Assembly (NCBI GenBank): GCA_025356815.1
Contig: JANXQL010000009.1
Span: 1-41,707 of the forward strand
Origin: Pseudomonadota bacterium
Lineage (GTDB): Bacteria > Pseudomonadota > Gammaproteobacteria > Steroidobacterales > Steroidobacteraceae
Reading direction: 5' to 3'
Length of the DNA stretch: 41,707 nt
Shown: in pieces, positions 16,903 through 25,789 of the stretch
Position numbering within the stretch: the first letter of the stretch is position 1
Layout of the letters: each line of letters starts with the position of its first letter
Made by a program: the position numbers and the translations under genes
Notes under the pieces: generated by a model
The model's input: the letters and a program-made list of their open reading frames with translations, nothing else
The model's database searches: none
What the model was told of the DNA's origin: nothing

Positions 16903-17926
16903 GGTCGGTACCGTGGCTGGTGATGAGTTCGTAACCGGCGTTGACGCGACTGCTTGTGTTCTTCATCTCCGTGACCTCGACCGCCTTGCCGGCGAGGATA
17001 CCGAGGCGCCGGCTGAGGCAGTCAGCGACCCAGCGGTCGTTGGCCTTGCGGGCCCGCTCCGTCACCGCGATGGTCGCCAGCTCCAGCTGCGTCTTGGGCT
17101 TTTCCTTCTCGAGGCGGGTCTTGATGGCGGCCGCCGACGATAGGATGCCGTTTTGCTGCACGGCGGTGTCGAACAGCGCAGCGTAGGTACGAAACTCCAC
17201 ATCCTTCATGAGCTCCGGCGCCGCCGAGCGCAGCGACTTGATGCCGCTGACCACGATCGGATGGTACTGGCTTGCGGCCTGTTCGCGCTGGATCCGCTGG
17301 AACGTCGCGTTCGCCCCGACGGCCCTGAACGCCGACTGCCATGCGGTGCGCTTGTCCTTGAGCACCGCGGCGACCCATTTGAGCTGGTCCGCCTGCTTGT
17401 TGCCCTCCAGCGCAGTCTTGAGCGTCGCGAAGTCCGTGCCCTCGCCGAAGCACGCCTCGAAGGCCTTCGCGTCCGCGCTGAGCATCTTCGCCAGCAGCGG
17501 GCCGAGCGTGTTCTGCCCGAAGTTCCACTGGATCAGACCGAACGACATGCCCTGACCGTCGAAGTTGTCGGCCAGTGCCTGGTAGTTCATTCCCTTGCCG
17601 CCCTCGAAGGCGGTGGTGATCGCGAGCGCCATCGACTGGGCCTCGACGAGCGTGATGTCCTTCGCGGCAGGGGGCACCGGGACGTCGGCCTCCAGCGGAA
17701 AGCAGAAGTCATTCTCGTCGTAGAGGATGTCCGGCAGGTCGGCGAAGATCCCGGCACGGATGCCCAGCGGAGCGGGCGTGCCGCCGCCACCGAGCAGGTA
17801 GAACGGATCGGAACGCCGGCTCTGCGGCTTCGGTCCCCGGCGGTAGACGCCGAGCAGCGCGGGGTTGCGGTGGCTGCCGTGGCAGGCGAGGGGACCGTAC
17901 AGGCGGTCTGAGTCTTCCGGCAGCAT
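16886..17926 (-). CDS. Lysozyme-superfamily (GH46-like) protein, candidate T6SS peptidoglycan-hydrolase effector
   Basis: 346 residues from the ATG at 17926 (GAGG four bases upstream); a TTG at 17986 would add 20 residues but lacks a ribosome site. The N-terminal 85 residues are unrecognised and carry no signal peptide. The core has ITTAFEGG with Glu108, then YQALADNFDGQGMSFGLIQW with Asp123, followed by NFGQNTLGPLL. A Glu and an Asp about 15 residues apart, the Asp inside a DGxG-x-S/T-x-G context, match the catalytic pair of GH46 chitosanases and related lysozyme-fold enzymes. The rest is helical, including ASQYHPIVVSGIKSL. Lack of a signal peptide, nearness to a T6SS and the coupled secreted partner suggest an injected wall-degrading effector. 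Function is inferred. Confidence 0.7.
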   Translation of the reverse strand: MLPEDSDRLYGPLACHGSHRNPALLGVYRRGPKPQSRRSDPFYLLGGGGTPAPLGIRAGIFADLPDILYDENDFCFPLEADVPVPPAAKDITLVEAQSMALAITTAFEGGKGMNYQALADNFDGQGMSFGLIQWNFGQNTLGPLLAKMLSADAKAFEACFGEGTDFATLKTALEGNKQADQLKWVAAVLKDKRTAWQSAFRAVGANATFQRIQREQAASQYHPIVVSGIKSLRSAAPELMKDVEFRTYAALFDTAVQQNGILSSAAAIKTRLEKEKPKTQLELATIAVTERARKANDRWVADCLSRRLGILAGKAVEVTEMKNTSSRVNAGYELITSHGTDHVTGL

Positions 17927-18055
17927 CGTGCCTCGCAGGATGGAATTGGCAGGCGTCCACGTTACCGGTTGCTGGGGCGAAGGCAAGCGCTGGCGATAAA
18001 CCGGGCCGCCCGCGTATGACCTTGCGCCGTCATTGCCCGCGTCGCGACTACCCGC

Positions 18056-20734
18056 TCAGCGGCGACCATCGCGGCGCGGGCGACCATCGCCCGAATCGCG
18101 CTCGCGCCGGACTCGATCGGTGCCGTCGTGGTTCCGAAACGGCGAGTCCTCGGCGGACTTCGCCGGCCGCTTCGCGAGGCAGTGCCGGAAGCGGCGCTCG
18201 AACGCCGCGTGCGGGTCGGCCGCGATGGCGCGGATCCCGACCCACTCCAGCAGCATCGAATTCCAGTCGCGCTCGTCGGTCTGGCTGCCCTGACCCATGC
18301 TCTGCATCAGCTGGCGCATCTGGTACTCGCGCCGCAGGGCCTCGTCCTCGGCCGGCGTCGGGGTCGAACCGAACAGTTCGCCGCGGATGCACAGCATGCG
18401 CAAGGCGCGCTCCCGACTGCCATCGTCGGGCGACGCGACCTCGGCGCGCCCCAGCGCACCGCGGATGGCCGCAAGGCCGCCCGCAGGCCAGCGAGGCACG
18501 GCGCTGATGAACTGCTCGGCCGCGCCCTTGAGCGCTTCGCGCCCGGCGTCTTGCGCGCCGAGGTCCACCGCCCGTTCATAGGCGCGGACGTGGTTGGCCG
18601 CGACGAAGAGGTTCTCGAGGGCGGCGTCCGCGTCGCGCCGGCCCTGCTGCGCCAGCAGGCCGTCGTACTTGGCAAGTCCGCGCTCGAAGCGATCGCGCAA
18701 CGCGCGGGCGTCCGCCCCGGGCAGTTCGCCGATCGCATCGGACGCCGCGCGCCATTCCAGCACCTGGGCGTTGCCCTCGGCGCGCGTGGGCGGTGCCTCG
18801 AGGATCGCAGCCTCGATCGCCGCGCACAGCGCGACGGCCTGCGCCTTCGCGGCCTGCAGATTCGCCGCGAACTGCGTAACTGCATCCTCGCGCTTCTTGT
18901 AGATGGCATCGCACAGTTCGCGGAACTCGCTCCACAGCGACTGGTCCTGCTCGCGCGGCAGCGGCCCCGCGTCGCGCCACTGTGCCTGCAGGCGCTTCGC
19001 GCCATCGATGGCCTGGCCGACGTCCTCGCAGGCTACGAGCGCGCGCGCCTGTTCGATCAGCGTCTGGCGGTTCGCGGCGTTCTGGGAGTGCCAGTCGTTG
19101 AGCAGCTGGCGCAGCCGCTCGAGGGCCGCGTCGAGCTGCGCCTGCACGGGCGCCGCCGCCTCGCGGTCGACGGGGCCGTGGCTGCGCCATTCCCGCGGCG
19201 CCTCGCGCAGTACGTCGAGGATGCCGCGACGGTCGGCCAGCTCCTCGGCCTGGCTTGCCTCGAACGCCAGCACCCGCTCGAGGATGCGCTTGCGGCGCTC
19301 GAGGTTCTCGCGGCGGATCAACGCTTGGGCCGCGAAATACTCGCGGCACGGCTCGAACGCGGCGCGATGCGCGCGCTGGAAGCGCTCCTCTTCCTCCGCG
19401 GCGGGACTCACGATGCCCTTGTTCAGGGTGCGCCACTGCTGCTGCACGGCCTGAATGCGCGCGGCGAGCGCCTTGGGTTCGTCCTGTGCGCCGACCAGCG
19501 ACTCCATCTCCTCGACCAGTTCCAGCCGCTTGGGCGCGACGGCGAAGTCCTTCCACTGACGCAGCTCGTCCAGACGCTCGTCCAGCTGCTGCAGACTGCG
19601 CGTCAGGGCAGGCGGGGCCGCGGTCGTGGTCGGCCATTGAGCCTCGATCGTGCGGCGCAGCGTCGCGGCCTTGCGGGTGTTGCCTGCCTGCAGCAGGTCG
19701 CGCGCGAGCCGGATCGTGCCGCCGAGCTGCCTGAACATCTGCTCATCGGCGGCTCGCTGCTCGGCCTCGGTGCGCGCCGCCTGTTGGCGGACAAGTTCCT
19801 CGGCGGCCGCGGCGGTTTCGCAGGCGTCGGCCGCTGCCGCCGCGGCCTGCTCGGCGGCGAGGCGCGCCTCTTCAGCCGCCGCACGCGCCGCAAGCGCCTG
19901 CGCCTGCGTCGCGGCCTGCTCGGCCGTCGCGCGGATCAGCGCCTGCGCGTGCGCCTGAATCACCTCGCGACAGCGCAGCAGGGCCTGCTGTCCGCGTGCC
20001 TCGGCCTCCGCCGAAGGGTGGCTCGTGATCGCCGCCCAGCGGGCGGTGAGCACCTCCACGGTCGCGGTGTAGAGCGGGTCGAACGAGCGGCGCGCGTGCT
20101 GCTCGAGCGCGTCGCTCACCGCCTGCGATTCACGGGCCGTCTCGGCGGCCTCGCGTTCAATGGCGGCGCGCGCGGCGAGACGATCCTTGATTTGGCGATA
20201 TACGTTCTTGTCCTTGCCGCGGACCTGCCTGAGCAGCTCCTGCAGCTGCGCGCCATCGTCGATCGCCGCGGCCGCCAGCTGGCGCACGCGGCTGGAGGGA
20301 CTGTCCACCGCCAGGTGCAACAGTTCCGCGGGATCCGGGATGGCGGCCAGCACGCGCGGCAGGCACGTGGGGTCCTTGCACAGCGCCACGATGCCGAGCA
20401 CCGCGTCGCGCTGCGCGGGCGCCGCGCCGAGCGTCGCGGGGTCCAGCGAGCCGTGATCGACGAACTGCGCCAGGCGTGCCTGGGCGGCCTGGCGCAGCGT
20501 CGGCGGGGTCGGCGTCGCCGGACTCTCCTGAGCCGGGGCAAGGCCCGCAAGCACACGCAGCGCGTCGGTGTCCGGCAGCATGCGGATGGCGGCCAGGCGC
20601 AGTGCTTCCTCGTCCGGGCCGAGCGCGATCGGGATCAGGCTGTCAGTCGTGGCGGTCGCAAGCGCGGCGATGCGCTCGGCCACGGTGGGCGGCGGCGGTG
20701 GGGGCGGGCGGAAGAAGCGGGACATAACGGTCAT
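18056..20734 (-). CDS. DUF349 coiled-coil protein
   Basis: 892 residues from the ATG at 20734 (MTVMSRFF; AGGG seven bases upstream); the frame runs 56 codons further but that part is Arg/Pro-rich and unlikely. The N-terminus has a run of seven prolines (about 11-17) and a HEAT-like helical part. Long Ala/Glu/Arg/Gln helices follow (about 190-360), then repeated DUF349 modules with the pattern LxxxWRxxG or QQQWRTLNKG, for example AVQQQWRTLNKG, RLQAQWRDAGPLP and FRELCDAIYKKRED. DUF349 proteins are common in proteobacteria but their role is not established. The tail is strongly basic. It is a cytoplasmic protein by appearance, 129 nt upstream of the effector candidate on the same strand. Confidence 0.85.
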   Translation of the reverse strand: MTVMSRFFRPPPPPPPTVAERIAALATATTDSLIPIALGPDEEALRLAAIRMLPDTDALRVLAGLAPAQESPATPTPPTLRQAAQARLAQFVDHGSLDPATLGAAPAQRDAVLGIVALCKDPTCLPRVLAAIPDPAELLHLAVDSPSSRVRQLAAAAIDDGAQLQELLRQVRGKDKNVYRQIKDRLAARAAIEREAAETARESQAVSDALEQHARRSFDPLYTATVEVLTARWAAITSHPSAEAEARGQQALLRCREVIQAHAQALIRATAEQAATQAQALAARAAAEEARLAAEQAAAAAADACETAAAAEELVRQQAARTEAEQRAADEQMFRQLGGTIRLARDLLQAGNTRKAATLRRTIEAQWPTTTAAPPALTRSLQQLDERLDELRQWKDFAVAPKRLELVEEMESLVGAQDEPKALAARIQAVQQQWRTLNKGIVSPAAEEEERFQRAHRAAFEPCREYFAAQALIRRENLERRKRILERVLAFEASQAEELADRRGILDVLREAPREWRSHGPVDREAAAPVQAQLDAALERLRQLLNDWHSQNAANRQTLIEQARALVACEDVGQAIDGAKRLQAQWRDAGPLPREQDQSLWSEFRELCDAIYKKREDAVTQFAANLQAAKAQAVALCAAIEAAILEAPPTRAEGNAQVLEWRAASDAIGELPGADARALRDRFERGLAKYDGLLAQQGRRDADAALENLFVAANHVRAYERAVDLGAQDAGREALKGAAEQFISAVPRWPAGGLAAIRGALGRAEVASPDDGSRERALRMLCIRGELFGSTPTPAEDEALRREYQMRQLMQSMGQGSQTDERDWNSMLLEWVGIRAIAADPHAAFERRFRHCLAKRPAKSAEDSPFRNHDGTDRVRRERDSGDGRPRRDGRR

Positions 20735-21107
20735 CGCATTACCCTGTCGGCAGCCGCACGCTGCGAGCTGCGGATCGGTTCGGTGGGGAAGGGGCTGGGG
20801 GGCATTCTGACGGCGATTTTTGCATTGCGTCCAGACAATTGCGATGCGCCGCCTGGGCCGGGCGCGGGGGCTCGCCCCCGCGCGATCCGCCGGAGCCGTC
20901 ACCGCGCGTTATGACGGCGCCCCATCCCGGCGACCCGACCGGCCCGTGCCGCCCGCCGGGCGGGCGCCGGCACCGGCGGCAGGGCCGTCTGTGCGCCATC
21001 GAACCGGCCGCCGTGCGGATGCGCGGGATCCCCAAGGAATGATGCCTACAGACGCTGCGGCGCCGCGCGACCATACTCAAAACCGTTGTCAAGGCCGGGG
21101 AATGCTC
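20735..21107. other. Divergent intergenic region with strong GC palindromes
   Basis: This 373-bp stretch separates the DUF349 gene (-) from the next gene (+). An AT-richer patch at 20810-20845 could hold a - strand promoter, though I cannot fix its boxes. GCGCGGGGGC (20862-20871) and GCCCCCGCGC (20874-20883) form a perfect ten-base inverted repeat around a two-base centre. A second palindrome, CCCGCC-G-GGCGGG, lies near 20951-20963. No gene is supported here. Confidence 0.5.
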
Positions 21108-21509
21108 ATGAACACCCACATCCATGCGGTCGTCTGGCTCGATCATCGCGAGGCCAAGATCTTCACCTTCAATGCCGATGTGGAACCACCGACGGTGGTT
21201 GCCGCCGGCGGCACCGGACACCACCTGCAGCACAAGGCGAATGTGCCGGGCAGCGGCCACCAGGGGGTCGACAAGGCGTTCTTCGATCGCCTCGTCGCGG
21301 CGCTCGAGGGCTACGGCGCGATCCTGCTCGCAGGCCCCGGCAACGCCAAGCTCGAGTTCAGGAATTTCCTCGACGAGCAGGCGCCGGCGCTGGCAAAGCG
21401 CATCTCGGCGGTGCAGACCCTGGATCACCCGGATGATGCCGAGATGCTAGCGCTGGGTCGCCGCTTCTTTCGCGCCGATGACCGGATGCGGTCCGCGGCA
21501 CCGCGCTAG
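21108..21509 (+). CDS. Putative 'translational machinery' protein (eRF1-like/host-attachment-like fold)
   Basis: 133 residues. The start at 21108 is preferred over ATG 21102 because GGGG lies about seven bases upstream. The protein resembles a family annotated in proteobacteria as translational machinery protein: HAVVWLDHREAKIFTFN at the N-terminus, LQHKANVPGSGH, ILLAGPGNAKLEFRNFL, and LDHPDDAEMLALGRRFFRAD at the end. The pattern resembles domain 2 of archaeal/eukaryotic release factor 1, but the actual role is unknown. It is cytoplasmic, single-gene, and convergent with the acyltransferase 20 bp away. Confidence 0.75.
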   Translation: MNTHIHAVVWLDHREAKIFTFNADVEPPTVVAAGGTGHHLQHKANVPGSGHQGVDKAFFDRLVAALEGYGAILLAGPGNAKLEFRNFLDEQAPALAKRISAVQTLDHPDDAEMLALGRRFFRADDRMRSAAPR

Positions 21510-21529
21510 CGAGCGGCGCGCACGATCGC

Positions 21530-22462
21530 TCAGGCGCGCTCGCGCAGTAGTCGCGGCAGGAACCGATCGCGCGGCGGGTTGCTCGTTGCGGGCGCCTTGG
21601 TGCGCAGCGCCTTTGGCCAGTCGGCGGCGATGCCGGTCAGGCGCGTGTCGATCCCGCCGAGCGCGTAGGTGCGCCGGCACAGCTCGGCCGACAGTGCCAA
21701 GCGGTCGGCGTGAGTCGCCAGCTCATCGTGCGACGCGGGCGCGCCGACGACCATCCGGATCGGAGCCTTGAGCCGCTTCATGTTCTCGCCGATCAGCAGG
21801 CCCCAGCGCAGGGTCAGGCTCAGGTGGCTGACCACCTGGAACAGCCGCGAGTTCTGCCCGCCGAACCACACCGGCAGCACGCGGCAACGCGTGCGCGTCA
21901 GCAGCTGCGCGGCGAACGGGTGCCAGGCGACATCCATCGCCGGTGTCCCGCCAAGGCGATCAACCGAGGTCGAGATGCCGCCCGCCGGGAAGATGATCAG
22001 CACGCCCCCCTGCTCGAGCGTGCGGCGCGCCTCGATGCGCCCGGCGACGTTGGTCTTTTGTGCCTGGCGCGTGCCGGAGAAGTCGAGGGGGATCGCGTGG
22101 CCGCCCATCTCGGGAACGTAGCGGCCACCGTTGAGCATGATCTTGAAGTCACTGCGGACCTGGCTGACGAGCCAGCACAGCAGCAGGCCGTCGACGATGC
22201 CGAAGGGATGGTTCGCCACGACCAGCAGTGGGCCGCTCGCGGGGACGCGGTCGATCGCGCCCGGATCAAGCTTTGGCCGCACGCCGAACAGGCGCACGCC
22301 ATCGGCCCAGAACGAGGCGCCCGGACGCAGGCCCGCCCGGTAACGGTCGTAGCGCTTTTGCAGGTCGTGCTGGCCGCAGACGCGCTCCAGAGCGCGGATC
22401 AGCAGACGGCGCGTCCGGTCCAGGCTCGTGTCGGACATCGAGTACGCAGGGTCGTCGCGCAT
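21530..22462 (-). CDS. Lysophospholipid acyltransferase family protein (PlsC-like)
   Basis: 310 residues from the ATG at 22462; the frame is open to 22561 and a further ATG lies at 22438, none with a strong ribosome site. I chose 22462 because the family-like helix [20 protein letters not shown] begins soon after. The catalytic motif is NHPFGIVDG (His and Asp separated by five residues, as in the NHPLGGIDG subgroup), followed by [13 protein letters not shown] and the third acyltransferase motif as FPAGGIS. It probably acylates a lysophospholipid or ornithine lipid at the inner membrane; the substrate is not evident. Confidence 0.8.
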   Translation of the reverse strand: MRDDPAYSMSDTSLDRTRRLLIRALERVCGQHDLQKRYDRYRAGLRPGASFWADGVRLFGVRPKLDPGAIDRVPASGPLLVVANHPFGIVDGLLLCWLVSQVRSDFKIMLNGGRYVPEMGGHAIPLDFSGTRQAQKTNVAGRIEARRTLEQGGVLIIFPAGGISTSVDRLGGTPAMDVAWHPFAAQLLTRTRCRVLPVWFGGQNSRLFQVVSHLSLTLRWGLLIGENMKRLKAPIRMVVGAPASHDELATHADRLALSAELCRRTYALGGIDTRLTGIAADWPKALRTKAPATSNPPRDRFLPRLLRERA

Positions 22463-22617
22463 GGGGCACTCGGTCGTGGCCAGTGGGTTGATCGACGCGA
22501 CGAAGGGCGCGGCCGGTCGCCGGCACTTCGGCCCGATGCCACGATTTGCAGACAGCGGCATTCAGGCAACGTACCGATTAGGCATGGGTTTTCTTACCGT
22601 TTAATGACCGGCGCAGC

Positions 22618-22647
22618 GGCGCGAGCGCGGCCGCGCTCGCTCGCGCC
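22618..22647. repeat. GC-rich perfect palindrome between divergent genes
   Basis: GCGAGCGCGG-CCGCGCTCGC (22621-22640) is a perfect 20-base palindrome. An alternative fold pairs GGCGCGAGC (22618-22626) with GCTCGCGCC (22639-22647). It lies in the 219-bp region between the acyltransferase (-) and the protease (+). There is no T-run. It could be an operator or a structural repeat. Confidence 0.4.
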
Positions 22648-22681
22648 TTGTGGGTCGCGCGTGCACCTGTTATCAACGGGC

Positions 22682-23626
22682 ATGATGTCCAGCACCGCCC
22701 GCGGATCCCTCCGGCTGTTCAGGTGGAAGGGGATCGATGTCTTTCTGCACTGGTCATGGTTCCTGGTGGCCGCGATCGAGATCGCGCTCCGCGGCAGCCA
22801 CTACGGCTCGGTGCTGTGGAACGTATTTGAGTACCTCGCGCTGTTTCTGATCGTGCTGCTGCACGAGTTCGGTCACGCGCTGGCCTGCCGCAGCGTCGGC
22901 GGCACGGCCGAGCGGATCCTGCTATGGCCGCTCGGCGGCGTGGCCTTCGTCGATCCTCCGCCACGGCCCGGGGCGGTGCTGTGGTGCATCGCCGCAGGTC
23001 CGTTGGTGAACGTCGCGCTGGTGCCACTGATCCGGGTCGTGGACCTCGCCTGCACGGCGGCCGGGTTGCGCGACAGCGCGCCGGACGTGCATGAATTCCT
23101 CGGGACGCTGTACCTGCTGAACGCAGGCGTGCTGCTGTTCAACATTCTGCCGGTCTACCCGCTCGACGGCGGCCAGATGCTGCGCGCGCTGCTGTGGATT
23201 GCGTTCGGGCAGGCGTCGAGCCTGACGGTCGTGAGCGTCATCGGCGCGCTCGGCGGCGTGGGGCTCGGGCTGGTCGCGCTCGGTCTACGGTCGTTCTGGC
23301 CGGGGCTGCTCGCGCTGTTCATCCTCGCCCGTTGCTGGAGCGCGTTTCGCGAGGCCCGCGTGCTGCGGACACTGCAGCGCGCGCCACGGCGCGACGGTGT
23401 CGCCTGCCCCCGCTGCGCATCGGCACCCCCGGCGGGGGAGTTCTGGACCTGCGGGCAGTGCCGCGCGCAGTTCGACATCTTCGCCGGCGGCGCATCCTGC
23501 CCGCACTGCGCCGCGCGCTACGAGCTGACCCGCTGCCTGGCGTGCGGCCGCGCGAGCCCGATCGCGGCGTGGGCGGCAGGCACGACGGCGCAGGCCGGGA
23601 TCGCGGCGGCCCGCGCGCCGCCGTAG
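22682..23626 (+). CDS. Site-2 protease (M50) with C-terminal zinc ribbons
   Basis: 314 residues. It is an intramembrane zinc metalloprotease of the S2P/SpoIVFB type. Hydrophobic segments surround the HEFGH motif (61-65, two His ligands and the catalytic Glu), and the third ligand Asp162 lies in NILPVYPLDGG. Four CxxC pairs follow the last membrane segment (Cys242/245, 257/260, 273/276, 285/288), predicting two zinc ribbons on the cytoplasmic side. Ribbon-tailed M50 proteins are less common and suggest substrate or nucleic-acid contact. The start is the first of two adjacent ATGs; the ribosome site is weak. Substrate unknown. Confidence 0.85.
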   Translation: MMSSTARGSLRLFRWKGIDVFLHWSWFLVAAIEIALRGSHYGSVLWNVFEYLALFLIVLLHEFGHALACRSVGGTAERILLWPLGGVAFVDPPPRPGAVLWCIAAGPLVNVALVPLIRVVDLACTAAGLRDSAPDVHEFLGTLYLLNAGVLLFNILPVYPLDGGQMLRALLWIAFGQASSLTVVSVIGALGGVGLGLVALGLRSFWPGLLALFILARCWSAFREARVLRTLQRAPRRDGVACPRCASAPPAGEFWTCGQCRAQFDIFAGGASCPHCAARYELTRCLACGRASPIAAWAAGTTAQAGIAAARAPP

Positions 23627-23747
23627 CCGGTGCCGCGCGCCCGGGCGTGGTTCTCCGAAATCGCCAGCGCCCGCCGGGCCGTGTAGGGTGCCCCTGATCG
23701 GCGAGGTGCACCGCCCGCCGCAAACCCCGCCAGGCTGGAGGCCAGAC

Positions 23748-24314
23748 ATGCATACGATCCGTCGCAAGCGAGCGCTCGCGCTGTTGGGGGTCGCCCTGCT
23801 GCTGGGCGCCTGCAGTTATCCGGGCATGGTCCGGCTGTCGACGGACACCTACCGGCTGTCGCGTGCCGACGCCGGCCACGTGTATGCCGATCCCGCCGCG
23901 CTGCGGGCCGCCGTTGCCGCCGAGGCGCAGGCATTCGCACAGGGCAAGGGGATGACCGCCGTCGAGGTGGCGGTGCACGAGGACACGTTGCAGATCGGCC
24001 ATCTGTCGACGATTGACTACGACTTCCGTCTGGTGCCGCCCGCGGGCGCCGCGACGTCAAGCCCGGCCGTTCCTGCCGCGGCGCCGTCGACCCCGGCGGT
24101 GGCCGCCGCTGCACCTGCCGCGCCGATGCCGGCGGCAACGCCCGCGGCCGCCGCGCCACCGCTGCCGATCGCGCCACCGCAGGCATCCGCACCTGCCGCC
24201 GCGCAGCGCAACTACTACGACGAGTTGATCCGGCTGGACGACCTGCGCAAGCGCGGCATCCTGACGGAGGATGAGTTCCAGACGCTCAAGGCCAAGATCC
24301 TGGCCGGTCGCTGA
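23748..24314 (+). CDS. SHOCT-domain lipoprotein
   Basis: 188 residues from an ATG with GGAGG six bases upstream. The signal peptide ends in a lipobox LLGAC with Cys22 as the lipidation site, so it is membrane-anchored in the envelope. Residues about 25-100 include TDTYRLSRADAGHVYADPAA and may be a small alpha/beta domain. A Pro/Ala-rich linker (about 103-150) leads to a C-terminal SHOCT motif (LDDLRKRGILTEDEFQTLKA), a short two-helix oligomerisation domain. The role is unknown. Confidence 0.8.
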   Translation: MHTIRRKRALALLGVALLLGACSYPGMVRLSTDTYRLSRADAGHVYADPAALRAAVAAEAQAFAQGKGMTAVEVAVHEDTLQIGHLSTIDYDFRLVPPAGAATSSPAVPAAAPSTPAVAAAAPAAPMPAATPAAAAPPLPIAPPQASAPAAAQRNYYDELIRLDDLRKRGILTEDEFQTLKAKILAGR

Positions 24315-24752
24315 GCGGCATGTCGACTCAGGTCATGCGCTTTGTCGCGGCGGCGGTCAGCGCGGTGCGCCCGTCGTCGCAGCTCGTATTGCATCGGGGC
24401 CGCCGCAGGTATCTGATGGCGTCCCCCCGTCAGCGCGCCGGCGAGCAGGTCCGCGACGGGTGAACCGGCCCACGCAGGTGAGCGCAGCGGTGGTTCCAAA
24501 TCCGACGCACTTGGGAACGGGTTGCGAGTGGAATCCGCCAACCTCGCGATCGGTCGGCCTGATGGCCCGATGGCTGGGCGCTGATCTCGCCGCCAGCGCT
24601 TCGTCCCGACGCCGGCGGACTCGGTGGTATCGCCTCGATCGACCTTGCGGCGGGACAGGACCCGACGCCGTTTCGGTGCGGGCGTCGACGCGGCCGACGA
24701 TGCGGCCCAGTAGCAGCGTTCTTTACTCTCGTTCTACGTCACCGGAGCAAGC
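24315..24752. other. Intergenic region, no supported gene
   Basis: This 438-bp stretch lies upstream of the superoxide dismutase gene. A 47-codon frame (24320-24463) has no ribosome site and an Arg-rich product, so I do not call it. I see no RNA gene and no clear promoter; the AT-richer bases at 24718-24740 just before the sod ribosome site are the best place for one. Confidence 0.4.
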
Positions 24753-25460
24753 ATGAGCACCACCAGCAGGCGAGATTTCCTCCAGCACGCCAGCATCGGG
24801 GTGCTCGCAGCGGCGGCGCTCGCCCCACCGGCCGGCGCGGTCGAGCCCGCGTCGCCCCGCGGCCCGGCAACCACCGACGTCCACACTCCGGTGCCGCTAC
24901 CGTTCGCGGCCAAGAGCCTGAAGGGCATTTCCGAGCGGCTGATTCAGTCGCATTGGGAAAATAACTACGTCGGCGCGGTGAAGGCACTCAACGTGATTCG
25001 CGGCCGACTCGGCGACGCGGTGGCCGATGCCGCGCTTGCGCCGTACATCTACACGGGACTCAAGCGCGAGCAGTTGCTGCGGACGGGGTCTGTCGTGCTG
25101 CACGAATACTACTTCGCCAACCTCGGCGGCGACGGAAACGCGGGTGCCGCGGTGAGATCCAGGATCGCGACGTCGTTCGGGACGTTCGATGCCTGGGAGG
25201 CGGAGTTCCGCAAGATCGGCGCCGGCCTCGCCGGCGGATCGGGGTGGGTCATGCTCGGATTCAACCGCCATCTCGGGCTGCTGGAGAACTACTGGCTGGG
25301 GGACCATGCCACCGCGCCCGCCGATACGGCGCCCGTGCTGGTCATGGACATGTACGAACACGCCTACCAGATGGATTACGGCGCGGCAGCCGCGAAGTAC
25401 ATCGACGCATTTTTCGCGAACATCCGGTGGGACGCCGTGGCCGCCCGACTGACGGGCTGA
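24753..25460 (+). CDS. Tat-exported Fe/Mn superoxide dismutase
   Basis: 235 residues; ATG preceded by GGAG. It dismutes superoxide to oxygen and peroxide. The N-terminus is a Tat signal (SRRDFLQ at about 5-11, then a hydrophobic stretch to AGA), so the folded enzyme is sent to the periplasm. All four metal ligands are in family positions: His67 (QSHWENNYVG), His117 (VVLHEYYFANLGG), Asp199 and His203 (MDMYEHAYQMDY). Helper motifs GSGWVMLGF and LENYWLGDH are present. Most bacterial Fe/Mn enzymes are cytoplasmic, so the Tat signal is notable. The metal (Fe or Mn) cannot be decided by eye. It appears to be a single-gene unit. Confidence 0.93.
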   Translation: MSTTSRRDFLQHASIGVLAAAALAPPAGAVEPASPRGPATTDVHTPVPLPFAAKSLKGISERLIQSHWENNYVGAVKALNVIRGRLGDAVADAALAPYIYTGLKREQLLRTGSVVLHEYYFANLGGDGNAGAAVRSRIATSFGTFDAWEAEFRKIGAGLAGGSGWVMLGFNRHLGLLENYWLGDHATAPADTAPVLVMDMYEHAYQMDYGAAAAKYIDAFFANIRWDAVAARLTG

Positions 25461-25789
25461 GATCCGCACGACCGGCCGTCCGCGCGCCACAGGCCGGCGC
25501 TGGCGACGTGCGCGAATGCCCAGCTCGATTGTCGCGATTAGGCGACCTGCGTCGGTGCCGTCGGCGCCGCGCCGCGCCGCGCAAGGTGCAGCCGATCGGT
25601 GCCTGGCCGTGTCAACCGCGGCGCCGCCCGTGCGTTCCAGTCGTTATGGCGGGAGTTCGGCCGGCTCCTGCACTGGACAGCGCCGCTTGCGATGCGTCAC
25701 ACAATGGGAAAGCCCTTCTGCACGACGGGCCGTTCGAGCGCCACAATGCGGGCCTGTTGACCTTAAACCTCGCGCCGAAGGAGTGACCC
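25461..25789. other. Intergenic region, nothing recognised
   Basis: This 329-bp stretch lies between the dismutase and the FG-GAP lipoprotein. Open frames here are antisense or run-on shadows. The last bases carry the ribosome site GAAGGAG for the next gene. No terminator with a T-run is seen. Confidence 0.4.

Noticed and set aside
18128-20914. A 928-codon + strand frame opposite the DUF349 gene
   Set aside because: It is Arg/Leu-rich and lacks any family signature; the - strand product has clear DUF349 modules.
24320-24463. A 47-codon frame upstream of the dismutase
   Set aside because: No ribosome site and an Arg-rich product typical of random GC-rich frames.
24492-24503. GGTTCCAAATCC, resembling a tRNA T-loop
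   Set aside because: It has an extra base compared with the tRNA pattern, and no acceptor, D or anticodon stems could be found around it.
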